Of a stretch of DNA of 44,064 bases, positions 31,911 through 40,457 are shown one piece after another. A program made the position numbers and the translations under genes. The notes under the pieces were generated by a model. It was not told the origin of the DNA, did no database searches, and worked only from the letters and a program-made list of their open reading frames with translations. The first letter of the stretch is position 1, and the number at the start of each line of letters is the position of its first letter. This DNA is from an uncultured Slackia sp. (GTDB taxonomy: Bacteria; Actinomycetota; Coriobacteriia; Coriobacteriales; Eggerthellaceae), in NCBI GenBank assembly GCA_934661005.1, contig CAKUIK010000019.1, positions 1 through 44,064 of the forward strand, written 5' to 3'.

Positions 31911-32729
31911 TTGAAGGCTTTGATTCCCGCTGCGGGCATGGGCACGCGCTTCCTTCCCGCCACCAAGGCTCAGCCGAAAGAAATGCTGCTCGTGGTCGAC
32001 CGCCCCGTTATTCAGTACGTGGTCGAAGAGGGCCTGGCGTCGGGCGCCGACGAGGTCGTTATCGTGAATAGCCGCGACAAAAAGTCCATCGAGAAGCACT
32101 TCTCGCCCGACCCTGAGCTCGTGGCAACGCTGCGCGAGCGCGGCAAAGATGCTTACGCCGACGAGGTCGAACGCGTTGGCAACCTCAACGTTTCCTATGT
32201 TTACCAGGACGAGCCGCTGGGCCTGGGCCATGCGATTCATTGCGCGGCCGAGAAAACCGCCGATGAGCCGTTCTTCGTGCTGCTGGGCGACGTCATTGTG
32301 CCCGACAACAACATTTGCCCGCGCATGCTCGAGGTTTCCCGCGCGCACGGCGGCGCAAGCGTGATTGCCGTGCTGCCCGTTCCCGACGAGCAGGTGCACC
32401 GCTTCGGCATCATCGACGGCGCGCCCGTCGAAGGCGAAGACGGCGTGTGGAAGGTGAACGGCCTGGTCGAGAAGCCGGCGCTTGAAGATGCCCCGTCGAA
32501 CCTCTCGGTGTTCGGCCGCTACCTGCTTTCGGCTCGCGTCATGGAGCTTCTGGCCGACGCCAAGCCCACCGTGGGCGGCGAGATCCAGCTCACCGACGCG
32601 CTTGACGCGGTGCTTGCCGAAGAGGAAATGTACGCTGTCGTCATTTCCGACGAAGACGGCTTCGACACCGGCACGGTCGAGACCTGGCTCGACACCAACA
32701 ACAAGCTGTACGCCCGCAAGAACGGCTAG
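31911..32729 (+). CDS. galU: UTP--glucose-1-phosphate uridylyltransferase
   Basis: The 272-residue enzyme makes UDP-glucose from UTP and glucose 1-phosphate. It has the N-terminal nucleotide-binding motif KALIPAAGMGTRFLPATKA with the following QPKEML, then QDEPLGLGHAI (about 98-108), VLLGDV and VNGLVEKP. Length is normal for the short bacterial form. The start is TTG at 31911, supported by AGGAG seven bases upstream; the open frame extends upstream but without protein-like character. It is a single gene with its own terminator, serving cell-envelope sugar supply. Confidence 0.93.
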   Translation: MKALIPAAGMGTRFLPATKAQPKEMLLVVDRPVIQYVVEEGLASGADEVVIVNSRDKKSIEKHFSPDPELVATLRERGKDAYADEVERVGNLNVSYVYQDEPLGLGHAIHCAAEKTADEPFFVLLGDVIVPDNNICPRMLEVSRAHGGASVIAVLPVPDEQVHRFGIIDGAPVEGEDGVWKVNGLVEKPALEDAPSNLSVFGRYLLSARVMELLADAKPTVGGEIQLTDALDAVLAEEEMYAVVISDEDGFDTGTVETWLDTNNKLYARKNG

Positions 32730-32753
32730 GCTTGCAATAACGAGCGAAGTGAG

Positions 32754-32780
32754 GGACGCATCCAGTGGGTGCGTCCTTTT
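32754..32780 (+). terminator. Rho-independent terminator of galU
   Basis: GGACGCATCC (32754-32763) pairs with GGGTGCGTCC (32767-32776) with one wobble around an AGT loop, followed by TTTT. Confidence 0.88.
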
Positions 32781-32879
32781 CGTTTTCGGATGCGTTTTCC
32801 GTGTTGCGCTCGTGGTGCAAATATGGCTGCCTCTGTCCATTCTGCTGTACACGTATGCGCGTGAACCTGGTTAATATCG

Positions 32880-32904
32880 CTCCTATCAGGTACATCGATA
32901 GGAG
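32880..32904 (+). promoter_or_regulatory. Hairpin covering the ribosome binding site of the HIRAN gene
   Basis: CTCCTATC (32880-32887) pairs perfectly with GATAGGAG (32897-32904). The right arm contains the AGGAG ribosome binding site of the gene starting at 32911. If the transcript starts upstream of 32880, this stem would hide the site and reduce translation. Confidence 0.45.
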
Positions 32905-32910
32905 GAAGCT

Positions 32911-33240
32911 ATGTTTGAGCCGTCGAAAATCATGCAGTCGTTCTTTATCGCGGGGTTTCAGTACCATGATGGCGCGCTGGCGCTCAAGAAGCTCAAGCCT
33001 GGCAAGAAGCTTGAGCTTGTGGGCGAGCCCGACAATCCGCACGATCCCGATGCCGTGGCGATTTGCCGCAAGGGCGTGCATCTTGGTTATGTCCCCGGCG
33101 ACAGCAACGCCATCATCGCACAGCTGCTGCGTTTCGGCCACGCCAACGTGCTTGAATGTCGCATTATGCAGGTCGATAAGAAGGCTGATCCGTGGAAACA
33201 GGTGCGCGTGGGAATTTACGTCACCGACAACCGTAAATAG
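32911..33240 (+). CDS. HIRAN-domain protein
   Basis: The 109-residue protein is almost entirely a HIRAN domain: FFIAGFQYHDG (10-20), LVGEPDNPHDPDAVAI (36-51), HLGYVPGDSN (58-67) and a C-terminal beta strand VRVGIYVT. HIRAN domains bind DNA ends or damaged DNA in HLTF-type helicases, and stand-alone bacterial versions are of unknown role. AGGAGG precedes the start. It stands alone between galU and the toxin-antitoxin locus. Confidence 0.88.
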   Translation: MFEPSKIMQSFFIAGFQYHDGALALKKLKPGKKLELVGEPDNPHDPDAVAICRKGVHLGYVPGDSNAIIAQLLRFGHANVLECRIMQVDKKADPWKQVRVGIYVTDNRK

Positions 33241-33298
33241 AAAAAGGCGGAATAGCCGTGTGCTCCGCGCTTGGGTAGGGCGCTCCGTTTGAACAGGG

Positions 33299-33348
33299 CG
33301 TTTCTCTTTGTGCATGGGCTGGTTTTCGAAGACGTTTACCTAGCGCGC
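33299..33348 (+). repeat. 50-bp direct repeat, left copy
   Basis: This sequence (starting CGTTTCTCTTTGTG and ending AGCGCGC) is repeated at 34073-34122 with 47 of 50 bases identical. The two copies flank the toxin-antitoxin pair exactly on both sides. The right copy is in the leader of the alanine racemase gene. Confidence 0.9.
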
Positions 33349-33352
33349 TTCT

Positions 33353-33658
33353 TTAGATGAGATGTGCGTAGTCTTGGGTTTGATGGAATATATGGGCGAC
33401 AACGACCTTTTCGCCATCGAAGCGGTAAAGGGTTACATACGTATTCACGAGCATGGCGCGGTATCCCATTGCGGCGAGTTCTGGCATTCGGGAAAGCGCA
33501 TGCATCTCTGGCATGTCGCAGGTTAAATCGAGCTGATATTTGAATTCGGCCATGAACCGCTCGGCGGCCGTTGGGCTTGCCAGCCCCACGGCAAGATATT
33601 CGACTATGGATTCGAATTCGAGCTGCGCGCTCGAAAGAATAACCCTAGGATAGGCCAT
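33353..33658 (-). CDS. RelE/ParE-family toxin
   Basis: The 101-residue protein shows the ParE/RelE-like fold pattern: VILSSAQLEFESIVEYLA at the N terminus, a helix pair, then GYRAMLVNTYVTLYRFDGEKVVVAHIFHQTQDY. The final block is the typical strand region of ParE toxins, which hit DNA gyrase, or of RelE types, which cut mRNA on the ribosome. It overlaps the antitoxin gene by 14 bp, so the two are translated together. Which target it has cannot be told from sequence. Confidence 0.85.
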   Translation of the reverse strand: MAYPRVILSSAQLEFESIVEYLAVGLASPTAAERFMAEFKYQLDLTCDMPEMHALSRMPELAAMGYRAMLVNTYVTLYRFDGEKVVVAHIFHQTQDYAHLI

Positions 33659-33914
33659 ATTTGACCTTCAGCTTGGCAGCGAACGAATCATAGTCGTCGT
33701 AGTCACCAGATTCTTCTTCGCGTTTGGCGACGAGCATGCGAGAGAGCAATCGGGCTCTGGCGGCTTCTTCTTGCATTGCACGATAGCGAGCTTCGCTCAT
33801 GCAGTGTATGGCCTCGCGCCCGTTCTTGGTTACGGTGACCTCAGATTCTCGTTCGACGAGTTCTACGAAGGAAGAAGTGCTTTTCATATCCCTCACGGGA
33901 ACGCATATCGCCAT
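33645..33914 (-). CDS. Phd/YefM-like antitoxin
   Basis: The 89-residue protein opens with VPVRDMKSTSSFVELVERESEVTVTKNGREAIHCMS, a Phd/YefM-type DNA-binding and dimer domain (about residues 6-40, shown in parts). An acidic C-terminal tail (about 60-89) should wrap the toxin. GTAGGAGG precedes the start. The upstream region has palindrome CATTGCAATG (33931-33940) and a -10-like TACAAT on the same strand, likely the self-controlled promoter of the pair. Confidence 0.82.
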   Translation of the reverse strand: MAICVPVRDMKSTSSFVELVERESEVTVTKNGREAIHCMSEARYRAMQEEAARARLLSRMLVAKREEESGDYDDYDSFAAKLKVKYGLS

Positions 33915-34072
33915 GGCAGTCCTCCTACCTCATTGCAATGTGGCCTTATTGTACCACGACTTCCTTGTGAATCAGATACGCCCTTGTTGCTGCCGGTGTG
34001 CGCGTGGTTTTGCCGAATCGGAAAGGCGCGGTAAGCTTTAATTCCGCATCGGTCACGCTCGTGTCCTTCCCT

Positions 34073-34122
34073 CGTTTCTCTTTGTGTATGGGCTGGTTTT
34101 CGAAAACGTTTACCCAGCGCGC
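34073..34122 (+). repeat. 50-bp direct repeat, right copy
   Basis: Partner of 33299-33348 with three differences. It ends 55 bp before the alr start. Recombination between the copies would delete the whole toxin-antitoxin locus together with one repeat (774 bp). Confidence 0.9.
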
Positions 34123-34177
34123 GCTTTCGCGCGGTATCCTACAAGTATTAATGGGATATGAAAGAGGAGCAGCCTCT

Positions 34178-35476
34178 ATGAACGGATTCAATGCATTCGG
34201 CGCGCAGGTGGGCGGCAGCCGCCCCGCCAAACAGCAGGACGTTTCGAGCTTGCTGCGCGACGCGGCGCCCCAAGGTTCCCGCGCCGCTGCGAATGCGAGC
34301 GATTTCTCGCCCGAACGTTTGGCCGAAATCGCCCAAAACGAGCGCCGCTGGTCGTGGGTCGAGGTTGACCTGGGCGCTATTCGCAACAACATCGCCGTGG
34401 CCAAGCGCCGCCTGAAGCCTGGGTGCCGCCTGCTGGCCGTGGTGAAGGCTGACGCCTACGGGCATGGTTCGGTCGAGGTCGCCAAAACCGCGCTTTCTGC
34501 GGGCGCTGCCTACCTTGCGGTGGCAACGGTGCAAGAAGGCGTGAAGCTGCGCGAGGCGGGCATTACCGCGCCTGTGCTCATGCTTTCCGAGCCCCCCGAG
34601 GCCGCTATTCCGCTGCTTTTGAACTACAACATCATGCCGAGCGTGTATACCGCGGAATTTGCCGTGGCCTATGGTGAGGCGGCCGACGCGCATGGGCTGC
34701 GCGCCCCGTTCCATTTGGCGCTCAACACCGGCATGAACCGCATTGGCGTGCGCTTCGACGAAGCGGTCGAGTTCGTGCGTCAAATCAGCTTTCATCGCGC
34801 GCTCGAGCATGTGGGCACGTTCACCCATTTCGCCACTGCCGACTGCCCCGAAACGCTCGACTTCAACATGCAGTTCCGCCGCTTCACCGAGGCCATCTCC
34901 GACATGCGCGTTGCGGGCATTAACCCGGGCATCGTGCACTGCGCGAACTCCGCGGCGCTTTTGCGCTACCCCGATACGCATCTCGATATGGCGCGTTTCG
35001 GCATTTCGCTGTACGGCTTCCATCCGTGCCCCGAAACGGTGGGTTATTTCGATCTGCGCCCGGCCATGAGTGTGCACGCGCGCATCACGAATGTGAGCCA
35101 GCCTCCCATGAGCGAGGGCGTGAGCTACGGCTTGCATTACCGCTCCACCGGCAGCGTGAAAATTTGCACGCTGCCCATTGGCTACGCCGACGGCTACAAC
35201 CGTGCGCTCTCGAGCCGCGCCCAGGTTATTTACAACGGCCAGCTTTGCAACCAGGTGGGCAATATCTGCATGGACCAGTGCATGTTCGAGATTGACATGC
35301 GCAGCCGCGGCACGCGCCCGCGCCTCGACCCGCAAATCGGCGACGAGGTGCTGCTCGTGGGCGCCCAGGGCGGCGCGCGCATCACCATTGACGACATGGC
35401 GGAACAAATCGGCACCATTCCGCATGAGCTGTGCTGCGCCTTCGGCCTGCGCATGCCGAAGGTTTACACGCGCTAA
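34178..35476 (+). CDS. alr: Alanine racemase
   Basis: The 432-residue enzyme converts L-alanine to D-alanine for cell-wall synthesis, with PLP. The PLP lysine is in AVVKADAYGHG (about residues 88-98), the catalytic tyrosine region is EGVSYGLHYRSTG, and GNICMDQCMFEI is the usual C-terminal family motif. There is an N-terminal extension of about 55 residues before WVEVDLGAI. The ATG at 34178 follows AAAGAGGAGCAGCC; an alternative ATG lies at 34151. The promoter may lie in or near the 50-bp repeat. The udg gene begins 16 bp downstream. Confidence 0.93.
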   Translation: MNGFNAFGAQVGGSRPAKQQDVSSLLRDAAPQGSRAAANASDFSPERLAEIAQNERRWSWVEVDLGAIRNNIAVAKRRLKPGCRLLAVVKADAYGHGSVEVAKTALSAGAAYLAVATVQEGVKLREAGITAPVLMLSEPPEAAIPLLLNYNIMPSVYTAEFAVAYGEAADAHGLRAPFHLALNTGMNRIGVRFDEAVEFVRQISFHRALEHVGTFTHFATADCPETLDFNMQFRRFTEAISDMRVAGINPGIVHCANSAALLRYPDTHLDMARFGISLYGFHPCPETVGYFDLRPAMSVHARITNVSQPPMSEGVSYGLHYRSTGSVKICTLPIGYADGYNRALSSRAQVIYNGQLCNQVGNICMDQCMFEIDMRSRGTRPRLDPQIGDEVLLVGAQGGARITIDDMAEQIGTIPHELCCAFGLRMPKVYTR

Positions 35477-35492
35477 AGAAGGCGAGGGCGCC

Positions 35493-36098
35493 ATGGCCAT
35501 AGTGAACAGCCATTTTGCAACGGTGCAGGCGAAGGAAGGCGAAGATTCCGCCCAACTTCTGGCCGATATCGAGGGCGTTATTGGTCGGTGCCGTCGCTGC
35601 GCTTTGTGCGAGGGTCGCACGAACGTGGTGCCAGGGTTTGGCAATCCTGCCGCCCGCGTGATGCTCATTGGCGAGGCGCCTGGCAAAAACGAAGATTTGC
35701 AGGGGCGTCCGTTCGTGGGCGCCGCGGGGCATTACCTTACCGATTTGCTGGCGCTTGCGGGCCTTTCGCGCGACGAGGTGTTCATCGCGAATGTGCTCAA
35801 ATGCCGCCCGCCGTCGAATCGCGACCCCCATCCCGATGAAATCGCTACGTGCACGCCGTATTTACGCGATCAGGTGCGTGCCATTGGGCCGGAATTCCTC
35901 GTGACCATGGGCAATTTCTCCACGAAGTTCATCCTGAAAACCGAACGCGGCATTACGCGCCTGCACGGTCAGGTGTCCATGGCGGGGCGCTTCAAGGTGT
36001 TTCCCGTGTACCATCCCGCAGCGGCGCTGTACGACCCTACGAAGCAGGTTGCCATCGAAGCCGATTTCCGGCACTTGGGCGAGCTGCTGAAAGGGTAG
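35493..36098 (+). CDS. Family 4 uracil-DNA glycosylase (iron-sulfur type)
   Basis: The 201-residue DNA repair enzyme has GEAPGKNEDLQGRPFVGAAG (about 60-79), the family 4/5 UDG active-site block, and VYHPAAALYD (about 173-182) with the catalytic His. Cysteines in CRRCALC (about 33-39), CRP and CTPYL supply an iron-sulfur cluster. It removes uracil from DNA. The start follows GGCGAGGGCGCC. It is 16 bp after alr and probably co-transcribed. Confidence 0.9.
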   Translation: MAIVNSHFATVQAKEGEDSAQLLADIEGVIGRCRRCALCEGRTNVVPGFGNPAARVMLIGEAPGKNEDLQGRPFVGAAGHYLTDLLALAGLSRDEVFIANVLKCRPPSNRDPHPDEIATCTPYLRDQVRAIGPEFLVTMGNFSTKFILKTERGITRLHGQVSMAGRFKVFPVYHPAAALYDPTKQVAIEADFRHLGELLKG

Positions 36099-36112
36099 GG
36101 GCGCGGCATTTT

Positions 36113-37492
36113 CTACAGGGTGCTGAAATCGATTTTCGCGAGTTTGACCTCAGCGAGGCTTTGCTGCCTTTCGTCGGCGAGGCAGAGCGTCATGTAAAGC
36201 GGCAGGTAGCGCACGGTTTGCCCTTCGCGTTCTTCGACTGAGAGGTTGTGCTCCGACAATACGATTGCGTATTCAATCCCATACTCCCGACAGCTCAAAA
36301 GGTTGCGCAGCGCCAAATGGAGCTTGTAGTCTTTCCCCGATTTCACTTCGATAGGTACAATTGCTCCATTACTCGTTTCGATGAGGAAATCGACTTCGCC
36401 TTTGCGATTGTTATTGTAGTAATACAAGGGAAATCCCGCGGCTGCGAGCTCTTGCGCGACGACGTTTTCGTATACGGCGCCGAAGTTGGCGTCGCCGTCG
36501 CCCGACACGATTTTCATGCTTGCTGAGGTAGGGTACTGCGCCAAAAGCATGCCGCAATCGGAATCGTAGAGCTTGAATTTTTCGGCAACCTTGGTGCGCA
36601 AAAGTGGATATTTCGGTTCGGTCACGATATGGGCGGGAAGTGCAACGCCCGCATCGCCGAGCCATGAGAAGTCGTCGCGCAGGCGCTCGTAGGTTCCATT
36701 CTTTTTGACCGACATCATCATGAATCGCTTGTTAACTTTTGCAAGTTGAGCTGGGATGTTATCGAAAATAGTTTGGATTTGCATGGAGCGAGCGTTTGCA
36801 TATTTCGCTATGTCATAGCGGTATTGCTGTGCGATATCGATATTCACAGAGCGTGCTGCGCCAAGGTTTTGATCGCTTTCGATGAAGCGTTGGACGGCTT
36901 CTGGCATGCCGCCAACGACGATGTAGCGCCGGTATAGATCTATGAGGCGTTCGTGAAGCGAGCTCTCGAGTGATTCAAGGGTGTGATAGCTTTGGCGAAT
37001 GAGCTCGATTACGTTTTCAGGAACGCCCATCGCCCAGCAAAACTCCTCGAAATCGAGCGGATACATGCGTTCGATATGCGCGTATCCCACGGGGAATGAG
37101 GTAACGCCCTTGAGATACGTGCCGAGCAGTGATCCCGACAATATCAGCTTATAGCGCCCGTCTTCTACGATGAACTTGGAGAGCGTCACCGCGTTTTGTC
37201 CAAGGTGCTGTATTTCGTCGAAAAAGATAAGCGTTCCCGGTTCAACAGTATGACCCGTGACCAAAGAGAGCCTCGAGAGAAGCTCTTTGACACTTGTCGC
37301 CGCGCTTAAGAAGCGAGCGTTTTCCTCATCTTCAAGGAAATTTACTTCGATGAAAGGCAAGTTTTGCTCTCTTGCATATGAACGGACGGTGAACGTTTTG
37401 CCCGTTTGACGCGCTCCGAGCAAAAGAAGGGCCTTTTTAGGCATGGTGATTTCCCAATTTCGAATATGATTTGTCATTTTGCGTTTTAGCAT
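36113..37492 (-). CDS. AAA ATPase with DUF4143 domain
   Basis: The 459-residue protein has Walker A LGARQTGKT (about 26-34), Walker B LIFFDEIQH (about 88-96), sensor-like KLILSGS, and a C-terminal DUF4143/nuclease-like part with GEVDFLIE and VPIEVKSGK (about 370-400). These residues resemble a PD-(D/E)XK site (D-x-n-E-x-K). Such ATPases are common in anaerobes and mostly uncharacterised; some resemble abortive-infection or selfish modules. Its promoter region carries three 32-bp-spaced iterons. AT content is higher than in flanking genes, which suggests acquisition. A second, distant relative is at 40458. Confidence 0.85.
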   Translation of the reverse strand: MLKRKMTNHIRNWEITMPKKALLLLGARQTGKTFTVRSYAREQNLPFIEVNFLEDEENARFLSAATSVKELLSRLSLVTGHTVEPGTLIFFDEIQHLGQNAVTLSKFIVEDGRYKLILSGSLLGTYLKGVTSFPVGYAHIERMYPLDFEEFCWAMGVPENVIELIRQSYHTLESLESSLHERLIDLYRRYIVVGGMPEAVQRFIESDQNLGAARSVNIDIAQQYRYDIAKYANARSMQIQTIFDNIPAQLAKVNKRFMMMSVKKNGTYERLRDDFSWLGDAGVALPAHIVTEPKYPLLRTKVAEKFKLYDSDCGMLLAQYPTSASMKIVSGDGDANFGAVYENVVAQELAAAGFPLYYYNNNRKGEVDFLIETSNGAIVPIEVKSGKDYKLHLALRNLLSCREYGIEYAIVLSEHNLSVEEREGQTVRYLPLYMTLCLADERQQSLAEVKLAKIDFSTL

Positions 37493-37505
37493 GTCAATCG
37501 CCTTA

Positions 37506-37587
37506 ACGTTTCTAGTACAGAAAGAAATATCCTGATAATGTTTCTAGTACAGAAAGTATAACGCCGAAAATGTTTCTAGTACAGAAA
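37506..37587. promoter_or_regulatory. Three iterons with exact 32-bp period before the ATPase gene and folC
   Basis: AYGTTTCTAGTACAGAAA occurs at 37506-37523, 37538-37555 and 37570-37587. Each site holds the inverted repeat TTTCT-N5-AGAAA. The spacers of 14 bp are unrelated. Three sites on the same DNA face (about three helical turns apart) in a divergent promoter region suggest cooperative binding by a dimeric regulator. This is not a CRISPR: repeats are too short and spacers only 14 bp. Confidence 0.7.
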
Positions 37588-37637
37588 AACACTGCTGTAC
37601 AATGCGGCTGTTAAGACCCGTTGTCCAAGGAAGACGC

Positions 37638-38945
37638 ATGACTGAAGAATTCGACCCGAAAATGTACCTGCAGCAAGGCGCGTGGCGCGACGTTCGCTTG
37701 GGGCTGCATCGTACGGAAGAGCTGCTCGAGCGCCTGGGCCGCCCGCAAGATCGTCTGCGCATCGTGCATGTGGCAGGCACGAACGGCAAGGGGTCGACGT
37801 GCGCGTTCACCGCGGGCATCCTGCAGGCGGCGGGCTACAAGGTTGGCCTGTTCACTTCGCCGTATGTGCTGCGTTTCAATGAGCGCATCCAGGTGAACCG
37901 CGAGGATATTTCCGACGAAGATTTGCTCGCTGTGGCGCTTGAGGTGCGCGAAGCAGCCGAGCAGATGGACGAGCAGCCCACGGCGTTCGAGCTCATCACG
38001 GCGGCGGCGTTGCTGCATTTTGCTCAGGTCGGCTGCATGGCCGTGGTGCTTGAGGTGGGTTTGGGTGGCAGGCTCGACTCCACGAATGTCGTCGTGCCCG
38101 AGGTGTGCGCCATTACCTCGATCGCGCTCGACCACACGCACGTGCTCGGCGACACCATCGCCAAGATCGCGCACGAGAAGGCTGGCATCATCAAAGCCGG
38201 AATCCCCGTGGTGAGCTACAGGCAAAAACCTGAAGCCGAGGCCGTTATCATGCAGCGCGCTCGCGAGGTAGGCGCGCCGGTGAGCGTGCCGCGCTTCGGC
38301 CGTATTCATGCGCATGCGGAAGGCCTGCACCAGGTGTTTTCCTATGACGGCTTCACTGATGTGCGCCTGAAGCTCGCTGGCACCTACCAGCCGAACAACG
38401 CCGTGATGGCTATTGAGATTGCGCGCGTGCTGCGCGGGCGCGGGTTCGAAATTTCCGATGATGCCATTAAAACGGGTCTCGAGGCCACGGTATGGCAGGG
38501 CCGTTTCGAAGTGGTGCGCGACAACCCCACGGTGATCGTCGACGGCGGTCATAACGAACAGGGCGCCAATGTGCTGGCGGCGAGCCTGCGCGAGTATTTC
38601 CCGCAGGGAGGCGTGACGTTCGTGATGAACGTGCTGCGCGACAAGAATTACCAGGCCATGATTGACGCTACGTTGCCGCTGGCGGCGCGCTATTTCTGCG
38701 CTGAGCCGCCCGAAAACGAGCGCGCGCTGCATGCCGACGAACTCGCCGATGCCATTCGCGAGCGCGAGCTCGAATTCGAAGGCGTGCACGACTACTGCGT
38801 GCAGCATTTGCGGGTGCAGGCCTGCCCGTCGATTGCCAATGCGGTTGAAAGCGCCGTCGAAGCTGCCGGTCCCGACGGCGTGGTGTGCTGCTTCGGCTCG
38901 CTTTACGCCATCGCCGACGTGATGGCCGCGCTGAAAAGCTGCTGA
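37638..38945 (+). CDS. folC: Folylpolyglutamate synthase / dihydrofolate synthase
   Basis: The 435-residue enzyme adds glutamate to folates. It has the ATP loop VAGTNGKGSTCAF (about 47-59), LFTSPYVLRFNERI (about 73-86), EVGLGGRLDSTNVV and the Mur-ligase-like DGGHNEQGA near residue 310. The start at 37638 follows CCAAGGAAG. The iterons upstream are closer to this start (51 bp) than to that of the divergent ATPase, so they may affect both. Confidence 0.93.
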   Translation: MTEEFDPKMYLQQGAWRDVRLGLHRTEELLERLGRPQDRLRIVHVAGTNGKGSTCAFTAGILQAAGYKVGLFTSPYVLRFNERIQVNREDISDEDLLAVALEVREAAEQMDEQPTAFELITAAALLHFAQVGCMAVVLEVGLGGRLDSTNVVVPEVCAITSIALDHTHVLGDTIAKIAHEKAGIIKAGIPVVSYRQKPEAEAVIMQRAREVGAPVSVPRFGRIHAHAEGLHQVFSYDGFTDVRLKLAGTYQPNNAVMAIEIARVLRGRGFEISDDAIKTGLEATVWQGRFEVVRDNPTVIVDGGHNEQGANVLAASLREYFPQGGVTFVMNVLRDKNYQAMIDATLPLAARYFCAEPPENERALHADELADAIRERELEFEGVHDYCVQHLRVQACPSIANAVESAVEAAGPDGVVCCFGSLYAIADVMAALKSC

Positions 38946-39268
38946 TTCGTTGTTTGCCCGTTGCCTGGTGCTAAGCATCTGTTAATCCGCCCGCTAAATG
39001 CTTGCGGCTTGAAATGCGGGTATGAATCGCAGGGGGCTTCCTTGAAAAGGGGCTCTCTTTTTCGGTTTTGCTCGGTTCTTGTTTGGCGCAGCGTTGAGGT
39101 GGGGCCTTGGTCGAGATCTGGGGCAGAAGAGGGCAGATTCGGGGTCTGTCTTTTGAGCTGCGAGCGACAGCTTGCCGAATATGTCGACAGCGGTACTCTG
39201 AGTAGCTCTTTCCCCGTATGCTAGACTGCGAATAATTGCTTGGTGAAAATGATGCAGGCTGGAGCGAT
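38946..39268. other. Gene-free stretch between folC and the RhuM-Fic gene
   Basis: No gene is seen. Near the left end AAGCAT (38974-38979) and ATGCTT (38998-39003) could form a weak stem. A possible promoter for the next gene is TACTCT, 17 bp, TATGCT (about 39193-39221), which matches consensus poorly. Confidence 0.4.
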
Positions 39269-40210
39269 ATGAAACACGAGATGGTGCTGTTCGAATCGGA
39301 AGACGGCGAAGTTAAGCTCGACGTCGAGCTCGTCGGGGGTGCGGTTTGGCTTACCGAAGACCAGATGGCCGCCCTTTTCGGACAAAGCAAAGCGGAAATC
39401 GCGAGGCATATCTCCAACGTGCATGAAGAAGGGGAAGCCGACCGCGAGGCGACGTGTGCGAAGGGCGCGCGAACCCAGGCCGAAGGCGGCGCAGGCGCCT
39501 CGTGCGAAGATGAAGCGTTCAGCCTTGATGTGGTCATCTCGGTCGCCTATCGCGTGAAATCGAAGCGCGGCATCGAATTCCGCCGATGGGCGACGGGCGT
39601 GCTGCGCCATTACGTCGTCAACGGCTACGCCGAAAACGAGCGCCGTCTCGCACAGCTGGGGAAAATCGCCCGGGTCATGGACCGCATTCCGAATTCACCC
39701 GAGGCAAAAGACATCCTTTCGGTCGTCAAGGCGTATTCGGGCGCGCTCGATTTGCTCGACGACTACGACCACCAGCGAATCGCGAAGCCGAAGGGCCGCG
39801 CGGCGACGTACGTGCTCGAATACGACGAATGCCGAAGCCTCATCGCGTCAATGAGGTTCTCGCGCGACAGCGATCTATTCGGCGTCGAGAAGGATGACTC
39901 ATTCCGCTCGAGCATCGCGGCGATCTACCAGGGCTTCGGCGGGCAGGAGATGTACCCGACCATCGAGGAGAAGGCCGCGAACCTGCTGTATTTCGTCGTG
40001 AAGAACCACTCGTTCCACGACGGCAACAAGCGCATCGCCGCGGCGCTCTTCCTGTACTTCCTGAACATGAACGACGCATTGTGGGCCGATGGCGCCAAGC
40101 GTATTTCCGACAGCGCGTTGGTCGCGCTCACCATCATGATCGCCGAGTCGAAGCCCGACGAGAAAGAGGCCATGGTTGCATTGGCTATGAGCTTTCTGAC
40201 GCTAGGGTAA
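39269..40210 (+). CDS. RhuM-type protein fused to a Fic/Doc domain
   Basis: The 313-residue protein starts with a RhuM-like domain (LFESEDGEVKLDVEL, WLTEDQMAALFGQSKAEIARHI with helix-turn-helix character, and RRWATGVLRHYVVNGYAENE near 110-129). It ends with a Fic/Doc domain whose motif is HSFHDGNKRIAAALF (about 249-263). The HxFx-D-GN-x-R pattern keeps the catalytic His and the phosphate-binding Asn and Arg, with Lys at the variable site as in Doc. Such enzymes modify proteins with AMP or phosphate. GGAG precedes the ATG. No antitoxin gene is adjacent; the helix-turn-helix part could be its own control. It looks acquired. Confidence 0.82.
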   Translation: MKHEMVLFESEDGEVKLDVELVGGAVWLTEDQMAALFGQSKAEIARHISNVHEEGEADREATCAKGARTQAEGGAGASCEDEAFSLDVVISVAYRVKSKRGIEFRRWATGVLRHYVVNGYAENERRLAQLGKIARVMDRIPNSPEAKDILSVVKAYSGALDLLDDYDHQRIAKPKGRAATYVLEYDECRSLIASMRFSRDSDLFGVEKDDSFRSSIAAIYQGFGGQEMYPTIEEKAANLLYFVVKNHSFHDGNKRIAAALFLYFLNMNDALWADGAKRISDSALVALTIMIAESKPDEKEAMVALAMSFLTLG

Positions 40211-40457
40211 GCAGGTTTTCGCCTGGACGCACGGGCACGGTCTGCTTTTCGCCGCGCCTTGCCGTGCAGGTGACGGAATACGCTAGGGTCGGTTTCCCAA
40301 TGCCGGCACTTCAATAACGGGCCTTGCTGGGGTTCCGACTCGAAGGAGACAGGGTCAAAAGGCGATTCTCATCGAGAAGAAATTATTGCTTCATGGTGCT
40401 AAAATCTGTAATCGCAAGTAACTTTTCGCATGGCAATGCAGAAAGTAGGTAATTCAA

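Noticed and set aside
37506..37587. CRISPR array
   Set aside because: Only three 18-bp repeats with 14-bp gaps and no cas genes; operator iterons fit better.
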